Positions 52,305 through 61,416 of a stretch of 64,000 bases of DNA are shown here, one piece after another. The translations under genes and the position numbers were made by a program. Below the pieces are notes generated by a model. That model made no database searches. It had not been told where the DNA came from and saw nothing but the letters and a program-made list of their open reading frames with translations. Origin of the DNA: Phycisphaeraceae bacterium (lineage in GTDB: Bacteria; Planctomycetota; Phycisphaerae; Phycisphaerales; UBA1924); assembly GCA_020639235.1 (NCBI GenBank), contig JACKHC010000001.1, positions 372,001 to 436,000 of the forward strand, given 5' to 3'. Numbering within the stretch: the first letter of the stretch is position 1; every line of letters starts with the position of its first letter.

Positions 52305-53459
52305 ATGACCCCCGCCCAACTCACCAAAGAGGGCGTCCTCGACGCCCTCCGGTCCATCAAGGACACCTCCACCGACCGCGATATCGTCGCGCTGGACCTC
52401 GTCAAAAAGTGCGCTGTTTGTGACGGCTTCGTCTCCATCGCCGTCGCGTGCGTAGACGACAAGCAGACCCGCGAGGGGCTCCGCGAGGCGATCACCCACC
52501 GCGTCACTTCGATGGGCGGCGAGAGGTCCAAGCTCTCGATCGAGTTCGTGAATCCCGAGAAGCCGACGACAACGCACGATCGTTCGGTGCCGCTCAAACA
52601 GGCCGCCAGTTCAAAGACCACCTCCGCGGGCAGCGCGCAGCCCGGCTCGCCGGGCATCCCTGATGTGAAGCACATCATCGCCGTCGGCGCGGGCAAGGGC
52701 GGCGTGGGCAAGTCCACCATCTCCGTGAATCTGGCCGTGGGTCTCGCGCGTCAGGGCCACACGGTCGGGTTGCTCGACGGCGATATCTACGGCCCCAGCG
52801 CGCCGACGCTCCTCGGGCTCGACAACCTCGATACCCAGGTCCGCGGCAACATGCTGCAGGTCTTCTATGTCCACGGCATCAAGTCCATGACGATCGGCAA
52901 ACTCGTCGACCCCGAAAAGCCGCTCATCTGGCGCGGCCCGATGGCGCACGGCGCCTTCAAGCAACTCGTCGAGCAGACCGAATGGGGCGCGCTGGACTAT
53001 CTCATCATTGATCTGCCGCCCGGCACCGGCGACGTCCCGCTGACGATGGCGCAGATGCTCAGTCTGACCGGCGCGGTGGTGGTCTGCACGCCGCAAAAGG
53101 TGGCGCAGGACGACGCCGTCCGCGCGGTGCGCATGTTCCAGCAACTCCAGGTGCCCGTGCTGGGCATCGTCGAGAACATGAGTTATTTCATCGGCGACGA
53201 CGGCAAGGAGTACGACATCTTCGGTCGCGGCGGCGCGGAGATGATGGCCCAGCGCTTGGGCCTGCCCTTCCTCGGCTCGGTGCCGATCAACATGAAACTC
53301 CGCGAGCACTCGGACTCCGGCGAGCCAACCAAGAACTTCACCGACGCCGGCGAAATGATGCGCGAGTCGCTCGACAAGCTCACGATGAACATCGAGCGCC
53401 AAGCGGCGATCGCGGGCATGCACAAGTCCAAGGTCACGCCGACGCTCACGGTGAGTTGA
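52305..53459 (+). CDS. mrp: Iron-sulfur cluster carrier ATPase (Mrp/NBP35)
   Basis: 384 residues. N-terminal MIP18/DUF59 domain (about 1-90) with ALRSIKDTSTDRDIVAL; P-loop GAGKGGVGKSTISVNL near residue 127; Walker B-like DYLIIDLPPGTGD; and VQRNM-type end. The cysteine pair CxxC that many Mrp proteins have after the ENMSYF motif is absent here (residues read NMSYFIGDDGKEYDIFG). Mrp proteins carry [4Fe-4S] clusters to target enzymes. Stands alone. Confidence 0.9.
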   Translation: MTPAQLTKEGVLDALRSIKDTSTDRDIVALDLVKKCAVCDGFVSIAVACVDDKQTREGLREAITHRVTSMGGERSKLSIEFVNPEKPTTTHDRSVPLKQAASSKTTSAGSAQPGSPGIPDVKHIIAVGAGKGGVGKSTISVNLAVGLARQGHTVGLLDGDIYGPSAPTLLGLDNLDTQVRGNMLQVFYVHGIKSMTIGKLVDPEKPLIWRGPMAHGAFKQLVEQTEWGALDYLIIDLPPGTGDVPLTMAQMLSLTGAVVVCTPQKVAQDDAVRAVRMFQQLQVPVLGIVENMSYFIGDDGKEYDIFGRGGAEMMAQRLGLPFLGSVPINMKLREHSDSGEPTKNFTDAGEMMRESLDKLTMNIERQAAIAGMHKSKVTPTLTVS

Positions 53460-53502
53460 GTTCGGCCGAATCCGAAGGCCACACCTGCTCGTGTCGCTTG
53501 AT

Positions 53503-53754
53503 ATGAGACACCACATCATCCGTCGGGCAGCATTGGGCATCGGTGCCGCGGTCATGGTGGGGGGGTGGGGGATGACGAACTTCGCGACCGATGCGCGCAG
53601 CCTCCACGACACATGGATCTATCCCGAGCACCGCCAGCAGATCGCCCACGCGACCTATCTGGGCGGGCTGTGGATGCAGGCGCTGGGCGCGGGCACCCTC
53701 GTCGCGTTTATCCCCGCGTTCGCTCGCGCCGCCGCGTCCCCCGACGCCGACTGA
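53503..53754 (+). CDS. Small membrane protein of unknown function
   Basis: 83 residues from ATG 53503; a GTG at 53491 is possible. Two hydrophobic stretches (about 8-26 and 48-72) with a His-rich junction (WIYPEHRQQIAHATYLG). No ribosome site is clear, so this call is modest. It lies between mrp and the gene at 53871. Confidence 0.5.
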   Translation: MRHHIIRRAALGIGAAVMVGGWGMTNFATDARSLHDTWIYPEHRQQIAHATYLGGLWMQALGAGTLVAFIPAFARAAASPDAD

Positions 53755-53870
53755 AGCAGGGCATATGGCCGCTCACATTGCAAAGTGGCCGGCTATGAAA
53801 CCGGGCTGCGGACGGATATCGTTCCCGCGCGTCGAGCTTGATACCGCAACAATTATCCGGGAACCAACAA

Positions 53871-54386
53871 ATGGCCAAGAAGAAGTCCGCGTCGAAGAAG
53901 AAATCCGACTCCGCCCCGGCCTCCGCGAAGAAGAAGGGCGGCGCCAAGAAGGCTGGCGACAAGAAGAAGAGCAAGGCCAAGTCGATGGAGCCCGTGCCCG
54001 TCAAGATCGGCAAGGGCGCTTCGGTGGGCGAGGTGGCGGGCAAGTTTATGGAGATGTTCACCGCCGCGGGTATGAACCCGCCCGAGGAGCAGATCTGGAA
54101 GGCGCTGTACCACAAGCAGTGCCGATCGATCGAGGGCGCAATGGGCATGGCGTGGGACGGCCTCAAAGCCATGAAGGGCAAAGCCGACTGGTGGTACTCG
54201 CAGAACACGCTCAACTCCGTCAAGACCGAGGGGCCGTTCGTCGGGGCGACCGGCTTCGGCGTGAAGTACACCGTCGATGTCACCTGCAAAGAGTCCGGCG
54301 AGCGCACGATGATGAGCGAGATAGGCCTCTACACCGTCAAGAACGGCAAGATCGTGCAGGAAGAGTTCATGGCGCTCGGCAACTAA
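53871..54386 (+). CDS. NTF2/SnoaL-like protein with Lys/Ala/Ser-rich N-terminal tail
   Basis: 171 residues from ATG 53871. The first 38 residues are a histone-H1-like tail of AKKKSASKKKS and KKGGAKKAGDKKK type. The rest is a SnoaL/NTF2-like alpha+beta cone: VAGKFMEMFTAAG, IWKALYHKQCRSIEGAMGM, YTVDVTCKESGERTMMSEIGLY, VKNGKIVQEEFMAL. The domain often binds small molecules; the tail may bind nucleic acid or polyphosphate (inference). Confidence 0.72.
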   Translation: MAKKKSASKKKSDSAPASAKKKGGAKKAGDKKKSKAKSMEPVPVKIGKGASVGEVAGKFMEMFTAAGMNPPEEQIWKALYHKQCRSIEGAMGMAWDGLKAMKGKADWWYSQNTLNSVKTEGPFVGATGFGVKYTVDVTCKESGERTMMSEIGLYTVKNGKIVQEEFMALGN

Positions 54387-54402
54387 CGCTCCCCCCTTCG
54401 CA

Positions 54403-55767
54403 TCACTCGATCAACAAGCGCTCATCACCCGCTGTCGGCATCGAGTCGATTTCGCGCGGCGTGGTCTCGATCGGCTTGATCTCGGCGATCTCCTTCGACG
54501 ATTTCGCGCCCGCGTCCTCGAACCGGCGCAGCGTCGGGAGCATCCGTGACTGCAGCGAGCCCGCCAACCTGTTGAACGCCTTGTTCGCCGCGTCGAGAGA
54601 CGAGCCGACCTTGCTCGCGTGCTCGAACACCGTCGCGGCCCGGTCGTGCAACTCCTTGCCCAGCGCGAACAGTTCCTGCGCGTCGTCCGAGAGTTTCTTC
54701 TCGCGCCACCCCACATGCACCGCGCGGAGCAGTCCGATGAGTGTCGAGGGCGAGGCGAGAATCACGCCCCGCTGGGCGATCTGCTCGAAGAGGTCCGGGC
54801 GCTGCTGCAACGCCGCGTCGATGAACTGGTCCCCCGGGATGAACATCACAACGAACTCGGGCGAGCCGTCCCAGTCCTTCCAGTACTTCTTGTTGGCCAG
54901 CGCCGCCGCCTGGTCCGCGACATGGCGCGCAAACCGTTGCAGATGGTGCGCCTCGTCCTCGGGCGTCGTGGCCTGCGTCGCGTCGAGGTACGCCTCGATG
55001 TTGGTCTTGGCGTCCACCACGATCACCCGGTTGTTGGGCAGACTCACAACCATGTCGGGGCGGAGCAGGTTGCCGTCCGCATCCCGCGCCGATGTCTGCT
55101 CGGAGAAGTCGCAGTAGTCCCGCATCCCCGAGATCTCCGCGACGCGGCGGAGTTGCATCTCGCCGTAGCGCCCGCGGACCTGCGGCTTACGCAGCGCGTT
55201 GACCAGACTGTTCGTCTCCTTGCGGAGCTGCTCGTTGACCTCGCGCACCTCGCGCAGATGCCGTCCCAGGTGCCCGAACGACTCGGCGCGGTCTTTCTCG
55301 ATCTGTGTGAGCTTCTCGTCGGTCTTCCTGAGCGTCTCGGCGATGGGCCTGACCATTTCGCCGACGGACTTTGATTTCTCGTCGAACTGCTCGCCCGCGC
55401 GTTTGAGGAAAGCGTCGGTGGACTTGGCGAGCACCTTGGCGGCCTCGTCACCGAACATCGCGCGGAACGCCTCTCGCTGGTCGACCAGCTGTTTCTCGAA
55501 ACTCCGCTGATACTCCTCGCGCGAGCGCTTGTCGGCGTCGATCCGTTCGCGGAGGGCCGCGTTCTCGCGCTCGGACGCGTTGAGGTGTTCACGCAACTCA
55601 TCGGCGCGCCCGGTCGCCTCGTCGCCGGCGTTGATCGCTTCACGGAGCGACTCGTTGAGCCGCGCCGACTCCGCGCGGGCGACCGAGCGCTGCGCCCACA
55701 GCAGGGCGGTCGCCGCGGCCAGAACAAGCGCAATTCCACTCAGGACGATGATGACGACGGTTTCCAC
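54403..55767 (-). CDS. rmuC: DNA recombination protein RmuC
   Basis: 454 residues starting at GTG. One N-terminal membrane helix (about 3-25), a long coiled coil (about 30-190), then the RmuC nuclease-like core: GRYGEMQLRRVAEISGM, DMVVSLPNNRVIVVDAKTN (with the PD-(D/E)XK-like Asp-x-Lys), VMFIPGDQFI, and LLRAVHVGWREKKLSDDAQEL. RmuC limits DNA inversions and rearrangements. Single gene, convergent with the NTF2-like gene. Confidence 0.92.
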   Translation of the reverse strand: METVVIIVLSGIALVLAAATALLWAQRSVARAESARLNESLREAINAGDEATGRADELREHLNASERENAALRERIDADKRSREEYQRSFEKQLVDQREAFRAMFGDEAAKVLAKSTDAFLKRAGEQFDEKSKSVGEMVRPIAETLRKTDEKLTQIEKDRAESFGHLGRHLREVREVNEQLRKETNSLVNALRKPQVRGRYGEMQLRRVAEISGMRDYCDFSEQTSARDADGNLLRPDMVVSLPNNRVIVVDAKTNIEAYLDATQATTPEDEAHHLQRFARHVADQAAALANKKYWKDWDGSPEFVVMFIPGDQFIDAALQQRPDLFEQIAQRGVILASPSTLIGLLRAVHVGWREKKLSDDAQELFALGKELHDRAATVFEHASKVGSSLDAANKAFNRLAGSLQSRMLPTLRRFEDAGAKSSKEIAEIKPIETTPREIDSMPTAGDERLLIE

Positions 55768-55808
55768 GCCGACAGTCTACGCGCAACGCCAATCAGCCGG
55801 AACATCAA

Positions 55809-58646
55809 TCAGCGGTCGGCGATCGCTTTGTCACCCCCGCTCGACGGGCCGGTGATCAGGCGTACCGGGTGCCCGGCGGCCATGGCGCTGGCGAACCCGT
55901 CGCGCAGCTCGCTCGCCGACATCCCCGAGACGATCGCCTGCGCCGCCAACAGATCGCGCTGGTCGCGATCGCGGTACGCCATCTGCGAGAGCTCGTGCGC
56001 CCACCAAGCGGGATCGTCCATCCGCGCCTTGATCGCGTGGAGCGTGAGGCGTTTGGCGGCGTCGAGTTCCTCGGGCGTGGGCCCGTTCTGCGCCAGGTCA
56101 CGGAATGACGAGTCGATCAGGCGTGCGATCATCCCGGCATTGGCCGGATCGCACACCGAGTCGGCCCAGAACATGCCGTAGCCGGGGAAGGCGCAGCGCG
56201 TGAGGCTCGAGACATGCACGCTCGACGCGAGGCGCGAGCCGTCGCGCACCGACTTGCCCAGACGCAGCGTCAGGATGCGCGCCGCCATCTCCATGATGAT
56301 CTCGTCACGAGGCGAGCACATCTCCGGCGGTCGGAAGCCGGCGACAACCACCGCGTGCGGCGTCGGGCCCTCGACCAGCACATCAGAGAAGAACTCGCCC
56401 GGCTCACGCACGTGGCGCATCGCGGCAAAGGGAGCGTCGTCAATTCGGATGCGCTCGCCGAGCGAGCCGAAGTACTGGCTGGCCAGCGCAACGGTATCGG
56501 TGCGCGTCACATCGCCTGTGATCGCGGCCTCGATCGGCCCCGTCGTCATCCGGAGGCGCACCCATTCCTGCGCGTCTCGGTGCTGAATCGCCTCAATGTC
56601 GTCCGGGAGCAGCGGGCGGGAGCGAGGATCACCCTCTGGCGCGAGCGCCCTCACGAATGCCTGGTTCGCGGCCCCCTTGGGCGAGAGCGTCGCGCGCTCG
56701 GCCTCGATCAGAGCTCGATGCTTCCAGCGATTGAAGGCGCGGCGCTCGATCACCGGCTCGGTGAGCAACAGGTGAATCACCTCCAGCGCCGGCTCCAGGT
56801 CTTCCCGTCCGCACTCGACGCTCAGGCGAATCGCGTCGTCATCGATGTCGCCCCGCAAGGAGATCGATCGGCCGGCGAGCAATCCCTCGAGCTGATCCGA
56901 TGATCGGGTGTCTGAGGCGGGTTCGAGCCACAGAACCTCTGCGGCGTCCGTACGCCCGCGCGTGGGGAGCGATTCCTCGATGCGCCCGCCCGCGATGACG
57001 ACCTCGACCGCCACTCGCCCGGGTCGGGCGCGAATCTCCGCGTGGTGAACGAGCACGCCGTTTTTGAGCAGGACCGATGCCGCCGAAGGCATCTCGGGGG
57101 CCGGCTCCAGCCGCGCGACGCCGCCGCGCACCGGCAGGTTGTCCAGGATGGTCGTCACGGGCGCCTCGATGGGCAGCGGCGTGCGCTGAGCGATGTACGA
57201 CTTGCGAACGACTTCCAGCACACGATCTTCGTCGGGCGCGTCGCCGCCTGCCGTTGTCGCCAGAATCATCGATCGCCGGACATCTGCGATGCGCCGGAGC
57301 ACCGCGGTCGCCTCTTCGGCGGATAGGTCCTTGAGCATCCGCTCAGCGAACTCGAGCACGAAGTCATCCGAGCACAGCCGCCGACCGCGCGCGATCTCGT
57401 CGCCCAGGCGCGCCGCGGCGCCCCTCGCGTCGGCAGATCGATCGAACGACGATGCATCGGCGAGACGCCGCAGGACGGCTTGTGCGCCCCAACGGACCAT
57501 CTCCTGCGAGAGCCCTTCCTGCTCGACGCGCGCATATTCCTGCCCGATGAGCGTGGCCGCCTGCTCCCAGTACCCGGCCGGCGTGGATGCCGCGATGATC
57601 GCCATGCGAACGCCGCGGACCGGCTCGGCCAGAATCGTCTGCACATCGAGGATTGTGAAATCGGACGCGTCGGCGCGCACCGACAACTGCCGCTCGAACG
57701 CGTCCATCGCGACCCGCTCGATGAGTTCATTCCGGAGCGACGGCTCGTCGCGCACCGGCCCCGCGACCGTCGTCAGGCGCGTCACCTGGCAGTAGTCGCC
57801 CGACATCTCCTGATCGGTCATGCCCGCGGCCACAGAGTCGGTCATCGCCGACAGGCGCGGGTCCGGGTCGCCGGGCGCCGGCTTATCGGCGAGGCCCCCC
57901 AACCTGTGCGACACGATCTTGATCATCTCGACCGGATCGATGTCGCCCGCGATCACCATCGTCATCCGGCGCGGCGCGTACCAAGTATCCGCGAACGAGC
58001 GCGCCTCACTCGGCGTCAACGCGGCCGCGGCTTCGGCGCTGTCGTACGGCGCTCGGTCCTGGAGGCGCGACCCGGGCGCCATCATCGGCAGCGCCTGTCG
58101 GCTCAACCGCTTCTGTACACTTTCGTGTGCACGCTGTTGTTCACTAAGCAGTTCCTGCGCCGGAGCGATCAATGCGGCTTCCGCCGCGCCGCCCCGTGAG
58201 ACATCCGCCAGCCAGTCCATCGCGCGACCGATTGCGTCGGGCCCCGCGGAGGCGAGCGTCACGCCGACCATTGTCCGGTCGTACGACGCCCACGAGGTGA
58301 TCTCCCGGTCTGGCGCGTATCCCCGTTCGATCAACCACTGGCACGAAGGGAGCAGCGTCGCGCCGCGCGCCAGGAGTGCCGCCGCCCCGCGCTGATCGTC
58401 GGTCTCTGAGAGCGTCCCGGCACGGATCACCAACAGGAGCGAGACCTCATCCCGCGCCTCGGGCATCGGTTTGACTACGACTGTGAGCCCATTGCCCAGT
58501 TCCCGGGAGACGATCTCGGGGTCCTGCGGCAGTTCAGCCTGCGCCAGGGTTATCGAGGCAACCACCAAGACGAGAGCCATCGAACGCACCATCGCGAAGA
58601 ATGGCGACCCTCGGCGAACACTTTTCTGCTCCCGGCTCAGACGCAT
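55809..58646 (-). CDS. M16-family peptidase-like protein with lost HxxEH motif
   Basis: About 945 residues from ATG 58646; the N-terminus could be a few residues different. A signal peptide (about 20-37) precedes two M16 repeats. In the first, GTLSETDDQRG is followed by AAALLARG where active proteins have the HxxEH zinc motif (Ala90, Ala93, Arg94 replace His, Glu, His). The fold marks remain (WYAPRRMTMVIAGD, GDIDP). The second half also lacks the motif. It is probably inactive as a peptidase and may act as a partner; no active M16 gene is next to it. Confidence 0.82.
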   Translation of the reverse strand: MRLSREQKSVRRGSPFFAMVRSMALVLVVASITLAQAELPQDPEIVSRELGNGLTVVVKPMPEARDEVSLLLVIRAGTLSETDDQRGAAALLARGATLLPSCQWLIERGYAPDREITSWASYDRTMVGVTLASAGPDAIGRAMDWLADVSRGGAAEAALIAPAQELLSEQQRAHESVQKRLSRQALPMMAPGSRLQDRAPYDSAEAAAALTPSEARSFADTWYAPRRMTMVIAGDIDPVEMIKIVSHRLGGLADKPAPGDPDPRLSAMTDSVAAGMTDQEMSGDYCQVTRLTTVAGPVRDEPSLRNELIERVAMDAFERQLSVRADASDFTILDVQTILAEPVRGVRMAIIAASTPAGYWEQAATLIGQEYARVEQEGLSQEMVRWGAQAVLRRLADASSFDRSADARGAAARLGDEIARGRRLCSDDFVLEFAERMLKDLSAEEATAVLRRIADVRRSMILATTAGGDAPDEDRVLEVVRKSYIAQRTPLPIEAPVTTILDNLPVRGGVARLEPAPEMPSAASVLLKNGVLVHHAEIRARPGRVAVEVVIAGGRIEESLPTRGRTDAAEVLWLEPASDTRSSDQLEGLLAGRSISLRGDIDDDAIRLSVECGREDLEPALEVIHLLLTEPVIERRAFNRWKHRALIEAERATLSPKGAANQAFVRALAPEGDPRSRPLLPDDIEAIQHRDAQEWVRLRMTTGPIEAAITGDVTRTDTVALASQYFGSLGERIRIDDAPFAAMRHVREPGEFFSDVLVEGPTPHAVVVAGFRPPEMCSPRDEIIMEMAARILTLRLGKSVRDGSRLASSVHVSSLTRCAFPGYGMFWADSVCDPANAGMIARLIDSSFRDLAQNGPTPEELDAAKRLTLHAIKARMDDPAWWAHELSQMAYRDRDQRDLLAAQAIVSGMSASELRDGFASAMAAGHPVRLITGPSSGGDKAIADR

Positions 58647-58831
58647 CGATCCACGGCTCCGGTTCCGATCAGGCATGCGAGAAGGCGGGGATCACTGTCC
58701 CGGCGCCTCCGCACCCGATCGTACCGGTGTCCATCGGCGATGTTGCCACGCCACCAAACCCCGATTCCGCTCGGGCGGGTCGGAATCGAAACCGGGTGGT
58801 CCGCGAATCCAGCTCCCGGTACGCTCGCACC

Positions 58832-59662
58832 GTGAACCAACCAGCCCAGAGTGACGCGCCCACCCATCCGCTTGTTCCCGCCGAACGGCTCTCAATCGCC
58901 GCCGCGGCTTCGGCCTTGTGCGCCCTGCTCGCGGTGAGCGGGTGCGTGGGCATCTCCTGGATCGCCTATCGACAGCCGGATCGCTTCGTCTACATCGCGG
59001 TCGTCCCGGCCCTCGCGCTGGCAGCGATTGTCCTGGGAGTCATCGCCCGCGTCCGCATCGGCAGGTCGGGCACCACGGGAGGGGTTGTGCTGCGCGGCAA
59101 GGGTCTTGCGACCCTTGGTATTTTCCTCGGCGTCCTCGGCGGGATCATCCCAACCGCATTCCTGCTCAGCGCGCTGGTGACGCTCTCGTCGCTTAAGTCG
59201 CTCGCGCCCGTCGCGGAGCGCGTCGTGCTCGCTGCCGCTGCGCAGCGCCCCCAATCCGCGCGGGCGGACCTTTCGCAGGACGCATCGAACGAGATAACTG
59301 ATGCGCGTCTGCTCGAGGTCGGCCGAGCGATCGAACGGAGCGTGGGCAAGCCGTTGAAAGCGGATGTCTCGATCGGCGCTGTCATGGAAGCGCGCACGCG
59401 TGTCGTGTCGGCAGCGCAATCCGGCGCCGATCCCTCCGCGCTGGGTGAGCTCTCGCCCAAGCCGGTCGTTATCCGGTGCGAGCGCGGCAGTGTCATCGCT
59501 TACACGCTGCTGGACGCCGACGCCCTGAACCAGCAGCAGGTTCGCATTACAGACGCGCTCTTTCTCATGCCTGATGGTTCCTGCATCACGCTCCGGCCCG
59601 ACGGCCCGGCGCAGCAGGTCGCGCGGTCGCTGGGACTCTCTCCCGCACCGCTGGACGAATAG
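58832..59662 (+). CDS. DUF4190-like membrane protein with soluble domain
   Basis: 276 residues from GTG 58832. Three membrane helices (about 22-45, 53-70 and 92-113) show the Gly-rich pattern GKGLATLGIFLGVLGGI seen in DUF4190 proteins. A periplasmic-type soluble domain of about 150 residues follows. No function can be given. It is divergent from the M16 gene. Confidence 0.65.
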   Translation: MNQPAQSDAPTHPLVPAERLSIAAAASALCALLAVSGCVGISWIAYRQPDRFVYIAVVPALALAAIVLGVIARVRIGRSGTTGGVVLRGKGLATLGIFLGVLGGIIPTAFLLSALVTLSSLKSLAPVAERVVLAAAAQRPQSARADLSQDASNEITDARLLEVGRAIERSVGKPLKADVSIGAVMEARTRVVSAAQSGADPSALGELSPKPVVIRCERGSVIAYTLLDADALNQQQVRITDALFLMPDGSCITLRPDGPAQQVARSLGLSPAPLDE

Positions 59663-59665
59663 CCG

Positions 59666-60784
59666 CTACGACCGAATCCCCGAGAGCATCGCGATCGCCA
59701 CGGGCAGGAGCAAGAGACTCGGCACGAACGCGCCCAGCCACACCGGGAGCCCCGGCATCGACACGATCGGCGCCATCGCCGACGCCGCCAGCCCCGCCGC
59801 GGCGATCGGGGCGGCCTTCATCGTCGATTGCATCATCCCCCCCGGGAGGCGCTTGAGGAAGAACGGCACAGCGATGAGGAGCGTCAGGATATTGCTCGCC
59901 ACACCCGCGACTCGCCCCCAGCGCTGACGGTCGAGTCGGCGCGCGGTCGTCGGGTCGAGCCCGCCGGTGCGCAGGATGCGCCCCACATCGCGCCACCCAA
60001 GCCCACGCGCAAAGCTCGTCAGGAATCTCACCTTGATTCGCTCGGGGTCGAGAGAGGTTGAGAGTGTTGCCTCGTGGCGACGCTCGGTGCCGGTCGATGT
60101 CGGGGTCTCGCGGACTCCGTTCTCGAGGGCCCACGCCGCACCGTTCCACACCGCCGCGTCGGCGCGAACCGTCGAGAGGACGCGTCCTGTCGAATCGCGC
60201 TCCCAGTAGGCGAGCGACTCGAGGCGATCCTCGGCGTCGATGAACCGCGCCGCGTAGAGCAGCCCGCCGGTCTCGTCGGGCGTGAGCATCACGCGGAACG
60301 CGCCGATATCACGCTTCCCGCCGTCCCCGGCGTCCCGCGCCAGCAGGTGCGCCACTTTCGGGAGCATCAGCTCCTGGTCGGCGATCTGCAGCGCGCTGAA
60401 GACAACCGCCACCAGCAGGAAGGGGCGAACGAGTGCGTGCAGACTCATGCCGCCCGCGAGCACAGCGACGAGTTCACGGTGGCGCACCATCTGCGCCGCC
60501 GTAAAGCCCATCGCCGTGATGAGCACCACGCCCAGCAGGTTGTCGAACAGTTGCAGCACGCGCGGCCCCCAGATGTCCACCACGAACATCACGGTGAGCA
60601 ACGTGTGACGAATCGCGCCGGGGTTGTTCCCTCCCGCGTCGCGCACGCTCTCCGCCGCCGCCTTCGAGAACCGTGAGAGATTCAGCGCGACGTCCACCGA
60701 CACGACAAACCCGCACAACAGCACGAAGAGCAGAACGATGTTCAGCACGTACATCCGCGCGATGTATCGATAAACAATGTTCAT
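59666..60784 (-). CDS. lptG: LptF/LptG-family LPS export permease
   Basis: 372 residues from ATG 60784. N-terminal helices (about 10-30, 60-85 and 100-120) with MVRHRELVAVLAGGMSLH, a beta-jellyroll middle domain (RVMLTPDETGGLLYAARF), and a C-terminal helical block with LTLLIAVPFFLKRLPGGMM. This is the LptF/LptG permease that with LptB lifts LPS from the inner membrane. The family assignment is secure, but whether it is F or G is inferred only from position. Its ATG overlaps the PAP2 stop (ATGA). Confidence 0.85.
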   Translation of the reverse strand: MNIVYRYIARMYVLNIVLLFVLLCGFVVSVDVALNLSRFSKAAAESVRDAGGNNPGAIRHTLLTVMFVVDIWGPRVLQLFDNLLGVVLITAMGFTAAQMVRHRELVAVLAGGMSLHALVRPFLLVAVVFSALQIADQELMLPKVAHLLARDAGDGGKRDIGAFRVMLTPDETGGLLYAARFIDAEDRLESLAYWERDSTGRVLSTVRADAAVWNGAAWALENGVRETPTSTGTERRHEATLSTSLDPERIKVRFLTSFARGLGWRDVGRILRTGGLDPTTARRLDRQRWGRVAGVASNILTLLIAVPFFLKRLPGGMMQSTMKAAPIAAAGLAASAMAPIVSMPGLPVWLGAFVPSLLLLPVAIAMLSGIRS

Positions 60785-61416
60785 ATCTGGCCCGGAACTC
60801 CCGCGCGTGCGGCGTGCCGGCGGTGCATCGACCACAGCAATGTGCTGCAAGCGTATCCCACGACCGCCGCCCCCACCGTGTCGGAGAGATAGTGCGCCCC
60901 CGAAAGTACCCGCGTCACGGCGCAGCCGATCGACCAGAGCACCACCACAGGCCAGACCGCGGGCGCGACACGGGCCACCATGAATGCGCCACCGAACGCC
61001 ACCGCCGCATGACTGGAAGGAAACCCGATCCCCGAACTCGAGAGGGGATGGTCCGCAAAGGAGCGGAACGCGTACATCAATCCTTCGGCCATGGCGTTCT
61101 CGGGGCGCTCGCGGCGCACGATCAGCTTGATCACCTCGGCCCCAGCACCCGTCGCCAGAACCGAGAGTACGACCATCGCGCCACGGTCCCACCAAGCCGG
61201 GATGCGTTCGCGCCAATCACTCAGCGTCAGGCACACGGCAACGGCTATCCACGAGGGCACGTAACCCGCAACTCGCGCCAGGCGATACAGGTCGCCCTCG
61301 CGGACATCGACACGCCTCGCAATCCCCACAACGATCGGGTCGAGCGCGACTGCAATGACCATTGCAAAGGCAACTGCGCCGAGGATTGTCAGATTGAAGC
61401 CGGCGCGCCGTGTCAC
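60781..61416 (-). CDS. PAP2-family membrane phosphatase
   Basis: 211 residues from GTG 61416, overlapping the stop of the upstream gene (GTGA). Five to six helices; the three phosphatase motifs are KLIVRRERP, PSSHAAVAFGG and RVLSGAHYLSD. It removes a phosphate from lipids such as undecaprenyl pyrophosphate or lipid A. Its place between a GT39 gene and an lptG-like gene points to lipid A. Confidence 0.88.
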   Translation of the reverse strand: MTRRAGFNLTILGAVAFAMVIAVALDPIVVGIARRVDVREGDLYRLARVAGYVPSWIAVAVCLTLSDWRERIPAWWDRGAMVVLSVLATGAGAEVIKLIVRRERPENAMAEGLMYAFRSFADHPLSSSGIGFPSSHAAVAFGGAFMVARVAPAVWPVVVLWSIGCAVTRVLSGAHYLSDTVGAAVVGYACSTLLWSMHRRHAARAGVPGQI

